This document shows positions 35,629-43,276 of a DNA stretch of 64,000 nt, in pieces. Both the position numbers and the translations under genes were made by a program. The notes beneath the pieces are model-generated. The model was given only the letters and a program-made list of their open reading frames with translations. It made no database searches and had not been told where the DNA came from. How positions within the stretch are numbered: the stretch's first letter is position 1; each line of letters starts with the position of its first letter. Source of the stretch: Bacillota bacterium (GTDB lineage Bacteria > Bacillota > Clostridia > Oscillospirales > Ruminococcaceae); NCBI GenBank assembly GCA_023433405.1, contig JAEZCT010000020.1, positions 1-64,000 of the forward strand, in the 5' to 3' direction.

Positions 35629-35878
35629 GATCATTCCTCCTGCGCTGATGTAAGGTCTATGTCGGTATTTAGGTGCTTAATTATTATAGCATCTTCGCAT
35701 CATTGGAAGAAGTAGGAGGGAGGTGAAGCATCAATTTTGAACGAACTTTGGTATTTTGAATAATATTTAATATTCAAAATTGGATATTTACACATAGTGC
35801 AAACGACTGGTTTTTATGCTATACTATTAAAGCTGTCATAATCTATGGGTAGATTTCGCGGCAGTTTTCATATTATGT

Positions 35879-35955
35879 GAAGGTGTAGCTCAGTTGGTTA
35901 GAGCGCCTGCTTGACATGCAGGAGGTCGTAGGTTCAAATCCTATCATCTTCACCA
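35879..35955 (+). tRNA. tRNA-Val (anticodon GAC)
   Basis: Acceptor GAAGGTG pairs with CATCTTC (one G-U), D arm with AGCTCAGTTGGTTAGAGC, anticodon stem CCTGC/GCAGG around loop TTGACAT giving anticodon GAC, T arm with GGTTCAAATCC. The CCA end is encoded (35953-35955). Confidence 0.96.
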
Positions 35956-36044
35956 GATTAACCGCATGATTAAGCCATCCGTTTAAACGAGCGGGTGGCG
36001 TAATTTATTTTATTAAGGCTTTTCACCAGTTTTTCACCAATAAA

Positions 36045-36070
36045 AACCCGCCGGTTAAGGCGGGTTTTCT
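36045..36070 (+). terminator. Terminator downstream of tRNA-Val
   Basis: AACCCGCC ggttaa GGCGGGTT followed by TTC-T; 90 bp beyond the tRNA. Confidence 0.8.
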
Positions 36071-36098
36071 TCCATACTAATAAAACGTGAGGCTAATC

Positions 36099-36560
36099 AT
36101 GAGAATTGAAATAAGAGAAGCTTACTCTAATATTGATGATATAAAAACACTTTTCAAGGAATATACATCCTTGCTCGACATAGATTTAACCTATCAGAAC
36201 TACGCAGAAGAGTTTTCCCTGTTGCCCGGTAAGTACGCCAAACCCACTGGAAGATTATATACCGCATATGTGGATGGAATGCTAGCGGGCTGCATAGGCT
36301 TACGGAAACTGGATGCCAAAAGAGCTGAAATGAAAAGGTTATACGTCCGCAGTCAATTCCGCAGTTGCCATATTGGTAAAATGCTTGCCGAGCAGGTAAT
36401 TGGTGATGCAAAAGGCATTGGCTATAAATTAGTTGTATTGGATACGCTGTCTACGATGGAAAATGCCAGAAGGCTTTATAGTCATTTAGGATTTATAGAA
36501 ACTACGCCTTATTATGAAAGCCCGATAAAAGACACCTGTTTCTTGAGTCTATCGCTGTAA
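36099..36560 (+). CDS. GNAT-family acetyltransferase
   Basis: 153 aa from the ATG at 36099 (GAGG six bases upstream; a GTG at 36087 is also in frame). GNAT core: GCIGLRKLDAKRAEMKRLYV as strands 4-5, RSQFRSCHIGKMLAEQVIGD as acetyl-CoA loop, LDTLSTMENARRLYSHLGFI as the C-terminal motif. Codon use is more A/T-rich than in neighbouring genes, which could reflect recent transfer next to the tRNA. Substrate unknown. Confidence 0.88.
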   Translation: MRIEIREAYSNIDDIKTLFKEYTSLLDIDLTYQNYAEEFSLLPGKYAKPTGRLYTAYVDGMLAGCIGLRKLDAKRAEMKRLYVRSQFRSCHIGKMLAEQVIGDAKGIGYKLVVLDTLSTMENARRLYSHLGFIETTPYYESPIKDTCFLSLSL

Positions 36561-36661
36561 AGGTGATGGCTCACAGATAAACCGAAGAAGGCCATTCGTA
36601 ATTTTTTACGGGTGGTTTTGTGTTTTCATGTACTCAAATTAGCGTACAAAGAAGCTAAAAT

Positions 36662-36712
36662 AGCACAACGCACCCCGTCGAAGCGTAAGGAGTGCGTTGT
36701 GCTTCTAATTTT
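36662..36712 (+). terminator. Terminator of the GNAT gene
   Basis: AGCACAACGCAC...GTGCGTTGTGCT stem followed by TCTAATTTTTAT. Confidence 0.8.
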
Positions 36713-36714
36713 TA

Positions 36715-36813
36715 TACTAATAACCGATTTAAAAGTGTATAAAAATCAAGTGAAAAGCTTTAGTTTATGGGTTTTTACTTGATTTTTATCAACACTTTTT
36801 GAGGGGATTAGTA
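36715..36813 (-). repeat. Palindromic element, intact copy in inverse orientation
   Basis: TACTAATAACCGATTTAAAA to TTTTTGAGGGGATTAGTA, 99 bp, flanked by TTA/TTA (36712-36714, 36814-36816). Confidence 0.9.
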
Positions 36814-36859
36814 TTATATACTTCTTGATCAAAGATGTAAAATATATATGTGTATGAAA

Positions 36860-37675
36860 TCAGCCCAGTGAGACGTCCAGTATCATCATTACCAAGAAGC
36901 CGAGCATAACGCCGAGGGTACCGGTGTTGGAATGCTCACCGAGATGCGCCTCGGGAATCAGCTCCTCCACCACCACAAAAATCATTGCGCCCGCCGCAAA
37001 TGACAAAAGCCAGGGCATAAGCGGTGCGATGGAACCGGCAATCAGCACGGTTATTATGCCGAATATCGGCTCCACAATGCCCGAAAGCCCACCGAAAACG
37101 AAGGCGCGGCTGTTTTTCATCCCCTCTTTTTTAAGTGGCAGGGAGATGGCCGCCCCCTCAGGAAAGTTTTGCAGCGCCATACCAAACGCAAGAGCCATGG
37201 CGGACGCAATGCTGACCGACGACGGCCCGTTTTGCCCCGATGCCAGCGCAAAGGCAAGACCCACCGCCATGCCTTCGGGAATATTGTGCAGCGTCACCGC
37301 AAATACCAGCAGCGTCGTGCGGCGAAGGCTGGAGGGCATACCCTCCACCGTATTGCTGCCGGGGTGCAGATGGGGCAACAGCTTATCAAGTAAAAGTAAA
37401 AACAACGCACCCAAAATAAAACCGCCGGCGGCGGGAATCCAACCCACGACACCCTGTTCCTCCGCCATCTCAATTGCGGGGATTAAGAGCGACCATACCG
37501 AGGCGGCAATCATAACACCTGCGGCAAAGCCCAAAAATATCTTTTGAAAATTAACGTTTAATTCCCCCCGAAAGAAGAACACTACGCCTGCGCCTAAAAC
37601 GGTAGCGAGAAAAGTAAAGCCCGTGCCAAGCGCCGCGAGCGCGATAGGATTAAAATGACTGAGTGCTTCAAACAT
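36860..37675 (-). CDS. ZIP-family metal transporter (ZupT/GufA-like)
   Basis: 271 aa, eight predicted membrane helices. Metal-site motifs of ZIP transporters: TLHNIPEGMAVGLAFA in helix 4 (H-N-x-P-E-G) and FGMALQNFPEGAAISLPL in helix 5 (here QN-F-P-E-G). The loop between helices 3 and 4 contains HLHPG as a His motif. It should import Zn2+ or other divalent cations. Divergent from the thioredoxin gene; its own -35/-10 (TTGACT, 17 bp, CATAGT) may lie in the shared region. Confidence 0.92.
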   Translation of the reverse strand: MFEALSHFNPIALAALGTGFTFLATVLGAGVVFFFRGELNVNFQKIFLGFAAGVMIAASVWSLLIPAIEMAEEQGVVGWIPAAGGFILGALFLLLLDKLLPHLHPGSNTVEGMPSSLRRTTLLVFAVTLHNIPEGMAVGLAFALASGQNGPSSVSIASAMALAFGMALQNFPEGAAISLPLKKEGMKNSRAFVFGGLSGIVEPIFGIITVLIAGSIAPLMPWLLSFAAGAMIFVVVEELIPEAHLGEHSNTGTLGVMLGFLVMMILDVSLG

Positions 37676-37992
37676 GGTCGGTTCTCCTTTTTAAAAAAGT
37701 CACAGCGCTAAAAAACAGTTCCCTGCGCCGCTGGGGTTTTGCTGATGCAAAGAACGCCACGCCCTGATAAAGTATGGTTAAACTATGTCATAATCGTCGG
37801 CGAAAGTCAACCACTCCGGTATTGTATTGACACGTTATCAAGGATTTAGTAAGATATTATCAATTACAGGCGAGAGCCGTCCTTCAGGGTTTGTGTGTGA
37901 TTAGGTCACCGATTATCCCCGTCGCGTTTGTGTATAATAAAGACAGTAAACAACGTTATCCAAAACCACAAAAAACAAAGGAGCGAATGAAT
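37676..37992. other. Divergent promoter region zip-like / trxA
   Basis: 317 bp. Two back-to-back promoter candidates, one on each strand, near 37810-37860, plus TATAAT at 37932 closer to the thioredoxin gene. No gene. Confidence 0.5.
37827..37855 (+). promoter_or_regulatory. Sigma-A promoter for the thioredoxin gene
   Basis: TTGACA, 17 bp, TAAGAT. Confidence 0.5.
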
Positions 37993-38304
37993 ATGTCGAC
38001 ATTGACATTTACAAAGGAGAACTTTCAGCAGGAGGTTCTGGACGCGGACAAGCCCGTACTCATCGATTTCTGGGCGCCTTGGTGTGGTCCCTGCCGTGCT
38101 GTGTCCCCTATCGTGGACGAAATCAGCGGCGAGATTGGCGCTAAGGTGAAGGTGGGTAAAATCAACGTAGACGAGCAGCCCGAGCTTGCACAGCAGTTTG
38201 GCGTTATGAGTATTCCTACGCTTGTTGTGATGAAGGGCGGCAAGGTGATTAAAAGCGCGGTCGGCGCACGCAGCAAGGATTATATCCTTAACATGCTGGG
38301 ATAG
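37993..38304 (+). CDS. trxA: Thioredoxin
   Basis: 103 aa from the ATG at 37993 (AAAGGAG nine bases upstream; ATG at 37987 would be too close). Active site WAPWCGPCRAVSP, conserved Asp in LIDFW, cis-Pro in MSIPTLVVMKGGKV. Length and residues are those of a typical cytosolic thioredoxin that reduces protein disulfides with NADPH via thioredoxin reductase. Monocistronic, terminator directly behind. Confidence 0.96.
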   Translation: MSTLTFTKENFQQEVLDADKPVLIDFWAPWCGPCRAVSPIVDEISGEIGAKVKVGKINVDEQPELAQQFGVMSIPTLVVMKGGKVIKSAVGARSKDYILNMLG

Positions 38305-38351
38305 GGATAGCTTTCACCCTTCTATTTTGGGGAATTTCGGCGGTCTGGATC

Positions 38352-38374
38352 TCCCGCGCCTATTCGGCGCGGGA
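38352..38374 (+). terminator. Terminator of trxA
   Basis: TCCCGCGCC tattc GGCGCGGGA then TTTA. Confidence 0.75.
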
Positions 38375-38516
38375 TTTATGCTTTATGTTTATACTATAAC
38401 GATACGGTTATCCCGGTAAAAGTATATTTACGCGCCAAAACACAATGCACTCATGGTGGAAAACCTCATGATAGTGTATGCTTTGAGGCACCGCGGGGTG
38501 ATAGACGCCGGCAAAT

Positions 38517-38544
38517 AAAAGCCGCCCTTTTTAGGGCGGCTTTT
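38517..38544. terminator. Bidirectional terminator downstream of the proline-rich protein gene
   Basis: AAAAGCCGCCCT ttt AGGGCGGCTTTT; perfect stem with A/T tracts on both sides, 41 bp beyond the minus-strand stop codon. Confidence 0.85.
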
Positions 38545-38584
38545 GCTCAAGCATCCTGTTTGTTATGTTTTCCTGTCGTCTTTC

Positions 38585-38794
38585 CTATCGCGGACAACGC
38601 GGACAGGGCGGCCCTGGGGGTGGGCCCGGCGGACGGGGCGGGCCGGGGGGCCAAGGTCCTGGGGGCGGTCCCGGCGGCCATGGTGGCGGACCCGGGGGTG
38701 GCCCGGGTGGGCCTGGAGGCCATGGCGGTGGCCCGGGACGCCTGCAATAGGGAGACCATGGATATATATAGCACCAAGGATTTCTTCTAGGCAT
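38585..38794 (-). CDS. Small Pro/Gly/Trp-rich protein of unknown function
   Basis: 69 aa from an ATG (38794) preceded by GGGAGG at eight bases, and followed by a strong terminator: this strand is therefore the coding one, although the opposite strand is open too (a Gly-rich reading without ribosome site). The N-terminus MPRRNPWCYIYPWSPYCRR leads into about 45 residues of PGPPPWPPGPPGPPP-type repeats and ends PPCPRCPR. Glycine spacing (3, 4 or 7) is irregular, so it is not a collagen triple-helix. Cysteines at both ends could crosslink or bind metal. No signal peptide is seen. Family not recognised. Confidence 0.7.
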   Translation of the reverse strand: MPRRNPWCYIYPWSPYCRRPGPPPWPPGPPGPPPGPPPWPPGPPPGPWPPGPPRPPGPPPGPPCPRCPR

Positions 38795-38963
38795 TGTTTT
38801 ATCCTCCCTCGCTACAGCATATGCGAAGGAGGATGAAAATGAGCGTGATTTGAAGGAGAATCTCGAAAAAGAGAACCGCAGACCATCTTGACGTAACGAG
38901 TATAATATTCCATTGCCGCCGTGCGGTTTATCATTTTCCATTCTTCATAAAACGGGTTTTGTA

Positions 38964-39518
38964 TCACTTTGCCCAGTCCAGCTGCACCGGCGCACCGGCC
39001 GCGAGGCTTTTGGGTACGTCAATGACTCTTTGGTTCGTGCTGCCGCGAAAACGCAGGGTTAAGTCACGCAGCGCAAGCAAGAACTTTCCGTCTATTAGCA
39101 CATCGGTTTCAGCCAAAAGGGCGCGTATATTCTCGTCGGGGGACTCAAACAACTCCTCAAAGATGTAGCCGGTGTAGGTCACGATAGTAAGGCTTGTATT
39201 CTTATGAAGGCGGCGGGCAAGTCGGGCAAGAGGAAGCGGCTGACAAAACGGCTCGCCGCCGCTGAAAGTCACCCCTGACAGCAGCGGGTTTTCGCGTATC
39301 TGCCGGTACAGCTCATCCCCAGAAACCAGCGTACCTGCGTCAAAGGGGTGGGTGTGGGGGTTGTGGCAGCCGGGGCAGGCATGGGGACAACCCTGGGTAA
39401 AGACGGTAAAACGCAAGCCCGGGCCATCTACTGCCGATTCCTCCACAACTCCCGCTATGCGCAGCGCGCTGTCCTTTGGGAACAGCGCGCCATTCTTCGT
39501 TTGCAACTCAAAATCCAT
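38964..39518 (-). CDS. nrdG: Anaerobic ribonucleotide reductase activating protein
   Basis: 184 aa from the ATG at 39518, overlapping the end of nrdD by 11 bp. The radical SAM triad is CPHACPGC (CxxxCxxC) after VDGPGLRFTVFTQG, followed by TFSGGEPFCQP, the SAM-binding glycine motif. It generates the glycyl radical on NrdD using S-adenosylmethionine and a [4Fe-4S] cluster. Directly behind nrdD in the same operon, as usual for class III systems. Confidence 0.96.
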   Translation of the reverse strand: MDFELQTKNGALFPKDSALRIAGVVEESAVDGPGLRFTVFTQGCPHACPGCHNPHTHPFDAGTLVSGDELYRQIRENPLLSGVTFSGGEPFCQPLPLARLARRLHKNTSLTIVTYTGYIFEELFESPDENIRALLAETDVLIDGKFLLALRDLTLRFRGSTNQRVIDVPKSLAAGAPVQLDWAK

Positions 39519-41853
39519 GCTTAATCCGATCCGTTTCTTCCGACCGTTTGGCATTATTCCAGCGGTCGATGGTACCCACCAGATACCCGGTAATACGGCG
39601 AATGCGCTCAAACTGCGGGCCGCCGTCGTCCTCCATCCGGTGGCAGTGGGGACATTCGTTCTGGATAATACCGTTATAGCCGCAAACGGGGTCGCGATCC
39701 GCGGGATGATTGACCGAGCCGTAGCCGATACCCGCTTCCTTCATGCACCGTATTACCGATTCAAACGCCTCCAGGTTTTGGGTGGTGTCTCCGTCCATCT
39801 CAATATAGCTGATGTGTCCGGCGTTGGTGAGGGCATGGTAGGGTGCCTCAAGCTGAATCTTGCGGTATGCCTTAATGGGGTAATATACCGGCACATGAAA
39901 GGAGTTTGTGTAGTAGTCCCGATCGGTAATCCCTTCTATTACGCCGTACTGCTTGCGGTCAATGCGAACAAACCGTCCGCTCAGTCCCTCGGCGGGGGTA
40001 GCTAACAGGGTGAAGTTTAATCCGGTCTTTTCCGACTCCTCATCCATTCGCTTACGCATATAGGATAGGATTTCGAGCCCGAGCTTCTGGCTCTCCTCAC
40101 TTTCGCCATGATGCCTCCCCGTAAGGGCCTTGAGGGTCTCCGCAAGACCAATAAAGCCCACGCTGAGGGTGCCGTGTTTAAGAACCTCGGCAATGCTGTC
40201 ATCTCGCCCGAGCTTCTCGGCATCTATCCATACGCCCTGCCCCATTAAGAAGGGATAGTTGCGCCCGCGCTTAGAGCATTGAACCTGAAAGCGATGCAAA
40301 AGCTGGGCAAACACCAGCTCAATGCGCCGGTCAAGGATATCAAAAAAGCGGTCGATATCCCCCTTGGCGTCGATGCCGATGCGGGGGAGGTTAATCGAGG
40401 TAAAGCTCAGGTTGCCTCTGCCACAGGTTACCTCACGCGTTCTATCATGTACATTGCCCATCACGCGGGTGCGGCAGCCCATATATGCCACCTCGGTGTT
40501 ATAATCGCCGGGTTTATAGTATTGCAGGTTAAAGGGCGCGTCAATAAAGCTGAAGTTTGGGAACAACCGCTTTGCCGAGCAGCGCATGGCCAGCTTAAAC
40601 AGGTCGTAGTTGGGGTCGTTTTCGTTATAGTTGACACCCTCCTTGACCTTAAAGATCTGCACGGGGAATATGGGGGTCTCGCCCTCGCCCAGACCTTCCT
40701 CGGTGGCAAGCAGCAGCTTCTCTATTACCATGCGGCCCTCCGGCGAGGTATCGGTGCCGTAGTTGACAGAGGAGAATGGCACCTGTGCGCCCGCGCGTGA
40801 GTTCATGGTATTAAGGTTGTGAACAAACGCCTCCATGGCCTGAAAGGTCGCCCGTTCGGTATCCGCATGTGCGGTTTCAAAGGCGTAGCCATGCAGGTCA
40901 CGCACACGGTCTGTCTCGGTTGCGCCTTCAAACAGCGTTGCGCAATGCTCCGCAAAATAAGCGCACAGTGCCGCCTCAAAGCCCTTCTGCCCGTTTATGG
41001 TCAGCGGCGCGGTCACCTCGCGCTTAACCGACTGAACCGTTTCGTCGGCAAGCTGTGCGCTCAGGCCAAAGCGCACCCGCAGGTATTCCCGCATAGCCTT
41101 GTAGTAGTGGCGCCGAAAGGTTTTTGCCACGCCCAGCGCCATGGCATAATCAAAGTTCGGTACGCTCTGCCCGCCATGCATCTCATTCTGATTTGCCTGA
41201 ATGGCGATACAGGCAAGGGCGGAATAGCTTTGGATATCGTTTGGCTCACGCAGGTTGCCGTGGCCGGTGGAGAAGCCGCCGTCAAACAGCTTGATGAGGT
41301 CAATCTGGCAGCAGGTCTCGGTGAGCATATAGAAGTCCTTATCGTGGATGTGAATGTCGCCGTTTATATGAGCGGCGGCAATCTCCTTTGGAAGGATATA
41401 GTTATCGATGTAATACTTCGCGCCCTCAGAGCCGTACTTGAGCATGGTGCCCATGGCGGTATCCGCATCGATGTTTGCGTTCTCGCGTTTTAGGTCAACA
41501 TCCTTGGAGTATTCAAAGGTCAGCTGATGGTAGATGTCCATCAGGTCCCCCTCGGACTGGCGCATCTTCGCATGTTCGGCGCGGTAAAGGATATAGGACT
41601 TTGCGGTTCTTGCAAAGCCGTAGGAAATCAAGGTTTCCTCCACAATATCCTGTATCTGTTCAACACCCGGGGTATCTCCTGCCTCCGCGGCGGCGGCAAC
41701 CACCTGGGCGGTTAGCTCGTCAAGCTGTGCTTCGGTTATGCGCTCGCCCTCTATGCTTGCGTTGGCCTTGCTGATGGCGACACGAATCTTGTCGCTGTCA
41801 AACGGGGCAATCTCCCCGTTTCTCTTTTTAATGGTGGTTATGGTTGTAATCAT
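39508..41853 (-). CDS. nrdD: Anaerobic ribonucleoside-triphosphate reductase, class III
   Basis: 781 aa from the ATG at 41853; an upstream ATG at 41880 has no better ribosome site. Residues 1-95 are the ATP-cone allosteric domain (VIKKRNGEIAPFDSDKIR-like start). The body includes HDKDFYMLTETCCQIDL and GVNYNENDPNYDLFKLAMRC. The C-terminus carries the Zn-site cysteines (DPVCGYNG, ECPHCHRM) and the glycyl radical site RITGYLVGT. It reduces NTPs to dNTPs without oxygen. Regulation by NrdR is suggested by the box at 42033. Confidence 0.97.
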   Translation of the reverse strand: MITTITTIKKRNGEIAPFDSDKIRVAISKANASIEGERITEAQLDELTAQVVAAAAEAGDTPGVEQIQDIVEETLISYGFARTAKSYILYRAEHAKMRQSEGDLMDIYHQLTFEYSKDVDLKRENANIDADTAMGTMLKYGSEGAKYYIDNYILPKEIAAAHINGDIHIHDKDFYMLTETCCQIDLIKLFDGGFSTGHGNLREPNDIQSYSALACIAIQANQNEMHGGQSVPNFDYAMALGVAKTFRRHYYKAMREYLRVRFGLSAQLADETVQSVKREVTAPLTINGQKGFEAALCAYFAEHCATLFEGATETDRVRDLHGYAFETAHADTERATFQAMEAFVHNLNTMNSRAGAQVPFSSVNYGTDTSPEGRMVIEKLLLATEEGLGEGETPIFPVQIFKVKEGVNYNENDPNYDLFKLAMRCSAKRLFPNFSFIDAPFNLQYYKPGDYNTEVAYMGCRTRVMGNVHDRTREVTCGRGNLSFTSINLPRIGIDAKGDIDRFFDILDRRIELVFAQLLHRFQVQCSKRGRNYPFLMGQGVWIDAEKLGRDDSIAEVLKHGTLSVGFIGLAETLKALTGRHHGESEESQKLGLEILSYMRKRMDEESEKTGLNFTLLATPAEGLSGRFVRIDRKQYGVIEGITDRDYYTNSFHVPVYYPIKAYRKIQLEAPYHALTNAGHISYIEMDGDTTQNLEAFESVIRCMKEAGIGYGSVNHPADRDPVCGYNGIIQNECPHCHRMEDDGGPQFERIRRITGYLVGTIDRWNNAKRSEETDRIKHGF

Positions 41854-41992
41854 TTTGCGTACCACTTCTTTCTCTTTCATTTGGGCGCTTACGCAAAGCG
41901 CCGCAGGTGCGCAAGGTTTAAAGCCCTGGCAGTGCGACCCTGCCATTTGGGTGCGAAAGGTGCACCAAGTGTAATGTGCGCATACTGATAAT

Positions 41993-42048
41993 ACAGCATA
42001 TTGTAAATGAAGTCAACTATCAATTCGAATAAACACAATATGTTGTGT
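41993..42048. promoter_or_regulatory. NrdR box (and degenerate second box) upstream of nrdD
   Basis: ACACAATATGTTGTGT (42033-42048) fits the NrdR consensus ACACWATATMTWGTGT. ACAGCATATTGTAAAT at 41993-42008 is a weaker second site 40 bp away, about four helical turns. NrdR represses nrd genes when dATP is high; an nrdR gene is not in the window. Confidence 0.8.
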
Positions 42049-42385
42049 ATCGCTTTTTGTCGTTTTTTAGTAGCTGTGGCAGTATAGCGCGCCGTTTTTT
42101 TGTTGCAAAGCAAGGCGCAACGCCGCTTTGGTGTGTTTGAGCTCTGGAAATTAAGAAATAAAAAATAACCTAAAAGCGCCCGCTAGGCTCTGTATATATA
42201 GAGGTATAGAGCCTGCCGCCTGTTTTATCCTTTTTATTATTCCCGTTTAAATGCTATAGCGTTCGTTATAAATGTAAAAAACATTCTGCTACAGCTGCTA
42301 CAAACTTTTACAGCTCATCCACGGCCATTGGACAATTCTATCCAATCAGCGGCGATTAAACCTCAAAAAAACGGCATTTTCACAG

Positions 42386-42439
42386 TTGACAAACATAGTT
42401 AGCCGGAGTAAACTAATACTGTAGTTAGGTTTTGCTAAC
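42386..42439 (+). promoter_or_regulatory. feoA promoter with iron-box-like repeats
   Basis: TTGACA (42386-42391), 17 bp, TAAACT. AGTTAGCC...CTAATA overlaps it and GTTAGGTTTTGCTAAC (42424-42439) follows. The TTAG/CTAA dyads resemble DtxR/IdeR-family metal boxes and recur upstream of feoB (43191). Confidence 0.6.
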
Positions 42440-42505
42440 CAATTTGTGTTCAGCCCTTCATATTTGCCACATTTCAACATGTCATTATTACTGGAGGATG
42501 TTATT

Positions 42506-42715
42506 ATGCCGCTTACTATGGCCGGTGTGGGAGCCCAAAACAAAATTAAACGCATTACCGGACGTGACGACACCAAGCGTTTTCTTGCAAGCCTTGGCTT
42601 TGTGGAGGGCGAGAGTGTGTCCATTGTCTCGGAGCTTGGCGGAAATGTGATTGTAAACATTAAAGGCTCGCGCGTTGCGCTGGATAAGGGCATGGCGATT
42701 CGCATTCTTGTGTAA
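42506..42715 (+). CDS. feoA: Ferrous iron transport protein A (first copy)
   Basis: 69 aa from the ATG at 42506 (GGAGG seven bases upstream). SH3-like FeoA fold: VGAQNKIKRITGRDDTKRFL, ASLGFVEGESVSIVSELGGN, VIVNIKGSRVALDKGMAIRI. FeoA binds the cytoplasmic part of FeoB and supports Fe2+ uptake. First gene of feoA-feoA-feoB-Cys-rich peptide, behind a metal-box promoter. Confidence 0.94.
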   Translation: MPLTMAGVGAQNKIKRITGRDDTKRFLASLGFVEGESVSIVSELGGNVIVNIKGSRVALDKGMAIRILV

Positions 42716-42782
42716 GCCCTTAGCGAGGAATGCACGAATGCCTGCGCTGTACAGCTTGATTATATTTGTGAGGAGGAACTTT

Positions 42783-43040
42783 ATGAAAACGCTCAAGGAG
42801 ATACCCTGCGGTCAAACCGTTACTGTCCTTAAGCTGGAGGGTGAAGGCGCGTTGAAACGAAGGATTATGGATATGGGTATTACCAAGGGTACCGAGGTCT
42901 TTATCCGCAAGGTTGCGCCGCTGGGAGACCCCATGGAGGTTACTGTAAGGGGATATGAGCTTTCCATTCGCAAAAGTGAGGCGGAAAAGATTCTTGTGGC
43001 TGTTCCCGTTGCCGCCGAACAGGCAGCACCTGTTAAATAG
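42783..43040 (+). CDS. feoA: Ferrous iron transport protein A (second copy)
   Basis: 85 aa from an ATG with GAGGAGG nine bases upstream. SH3-like: TLKEIPCGQTVTVLKLEGEG, LKRRIMDMGITKGTEVFIRK, PMEVTVRGYELSIRKSEAEK, plus a short Ala/Val-rich tail. Two divergent FeoA proteins in tandem are common in clostridial feo operons, where both may dock on FeoB. Confidence 0.94.
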   Translation: MKTLKEIPCGQTVTVLKLEGEGALKRRIMDMGITKGTEVFIRKVAPLGDPMEVTVRGYELSIRKSEAEKILVAVPVAAEQAAPVK

Positions 43041-43190
43041 CCGTTTAGAGGTTTGGTGTTTAGACGTTTAGGCGTTAGAACGAACACGAACTGTTTGCGC
43101 AGGCACTTGCACCGAGAATGATTCGTGCCGGATACGCGGATAGCCCGCCTAAAAAGGAGAAGGGCATCGCGTTTTTATTTGCCCCGCAAG

Positions 43191-43204
43191 TTAGCCTTGG
43201 CTAA
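43191..43204. promoter_or_regulatory. TTAGCC-tt-GGCTAA palindrome upstream of feoB
   Basis: Exact 6-bp arms, and extended to AGTTAGCC..CTAATA it matches the half sites before feoA. It lies in the 236-bp gap between the second feoA and feoB and suggests a second iron-controlled promoter. Confidence 0.5.
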
Positions 43205-43276
43205 TAAAAAGTTTGGCAAGGCGACGAGACAAATAGCTCCGCTTTTGAAATTGAAACGGAAAGGATGAGCACCATC

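Larger units (their letters stand above)
41854..42505. other. Divergent control region nrdD / feoA
   Basis: 652 bp with no gene. Holds NrdR boxes near nrdD, an AGGCTCT/AGAGCCT hairpin at 42185-42216, an ATTGG/CCAAT hairpin at 42329-42347, and the feoA promoter with iron-box-like repeats. Confidence 0.6.

Noticed and set aside
38395..38516. Possible small structured RNA downstream of trxA
   Set aside because: Some short inverted repeats are present but no known RNA family is recognisable and no promoter/terminator pair frames it.
38565..38750. Gly-rich open frame on the plus strand (GGPGG repeats)
   Set aside because: It lacks a ribosome binding site; the opposite strand has an ideal one, a fitting terminator and a more plausible N-terminus.
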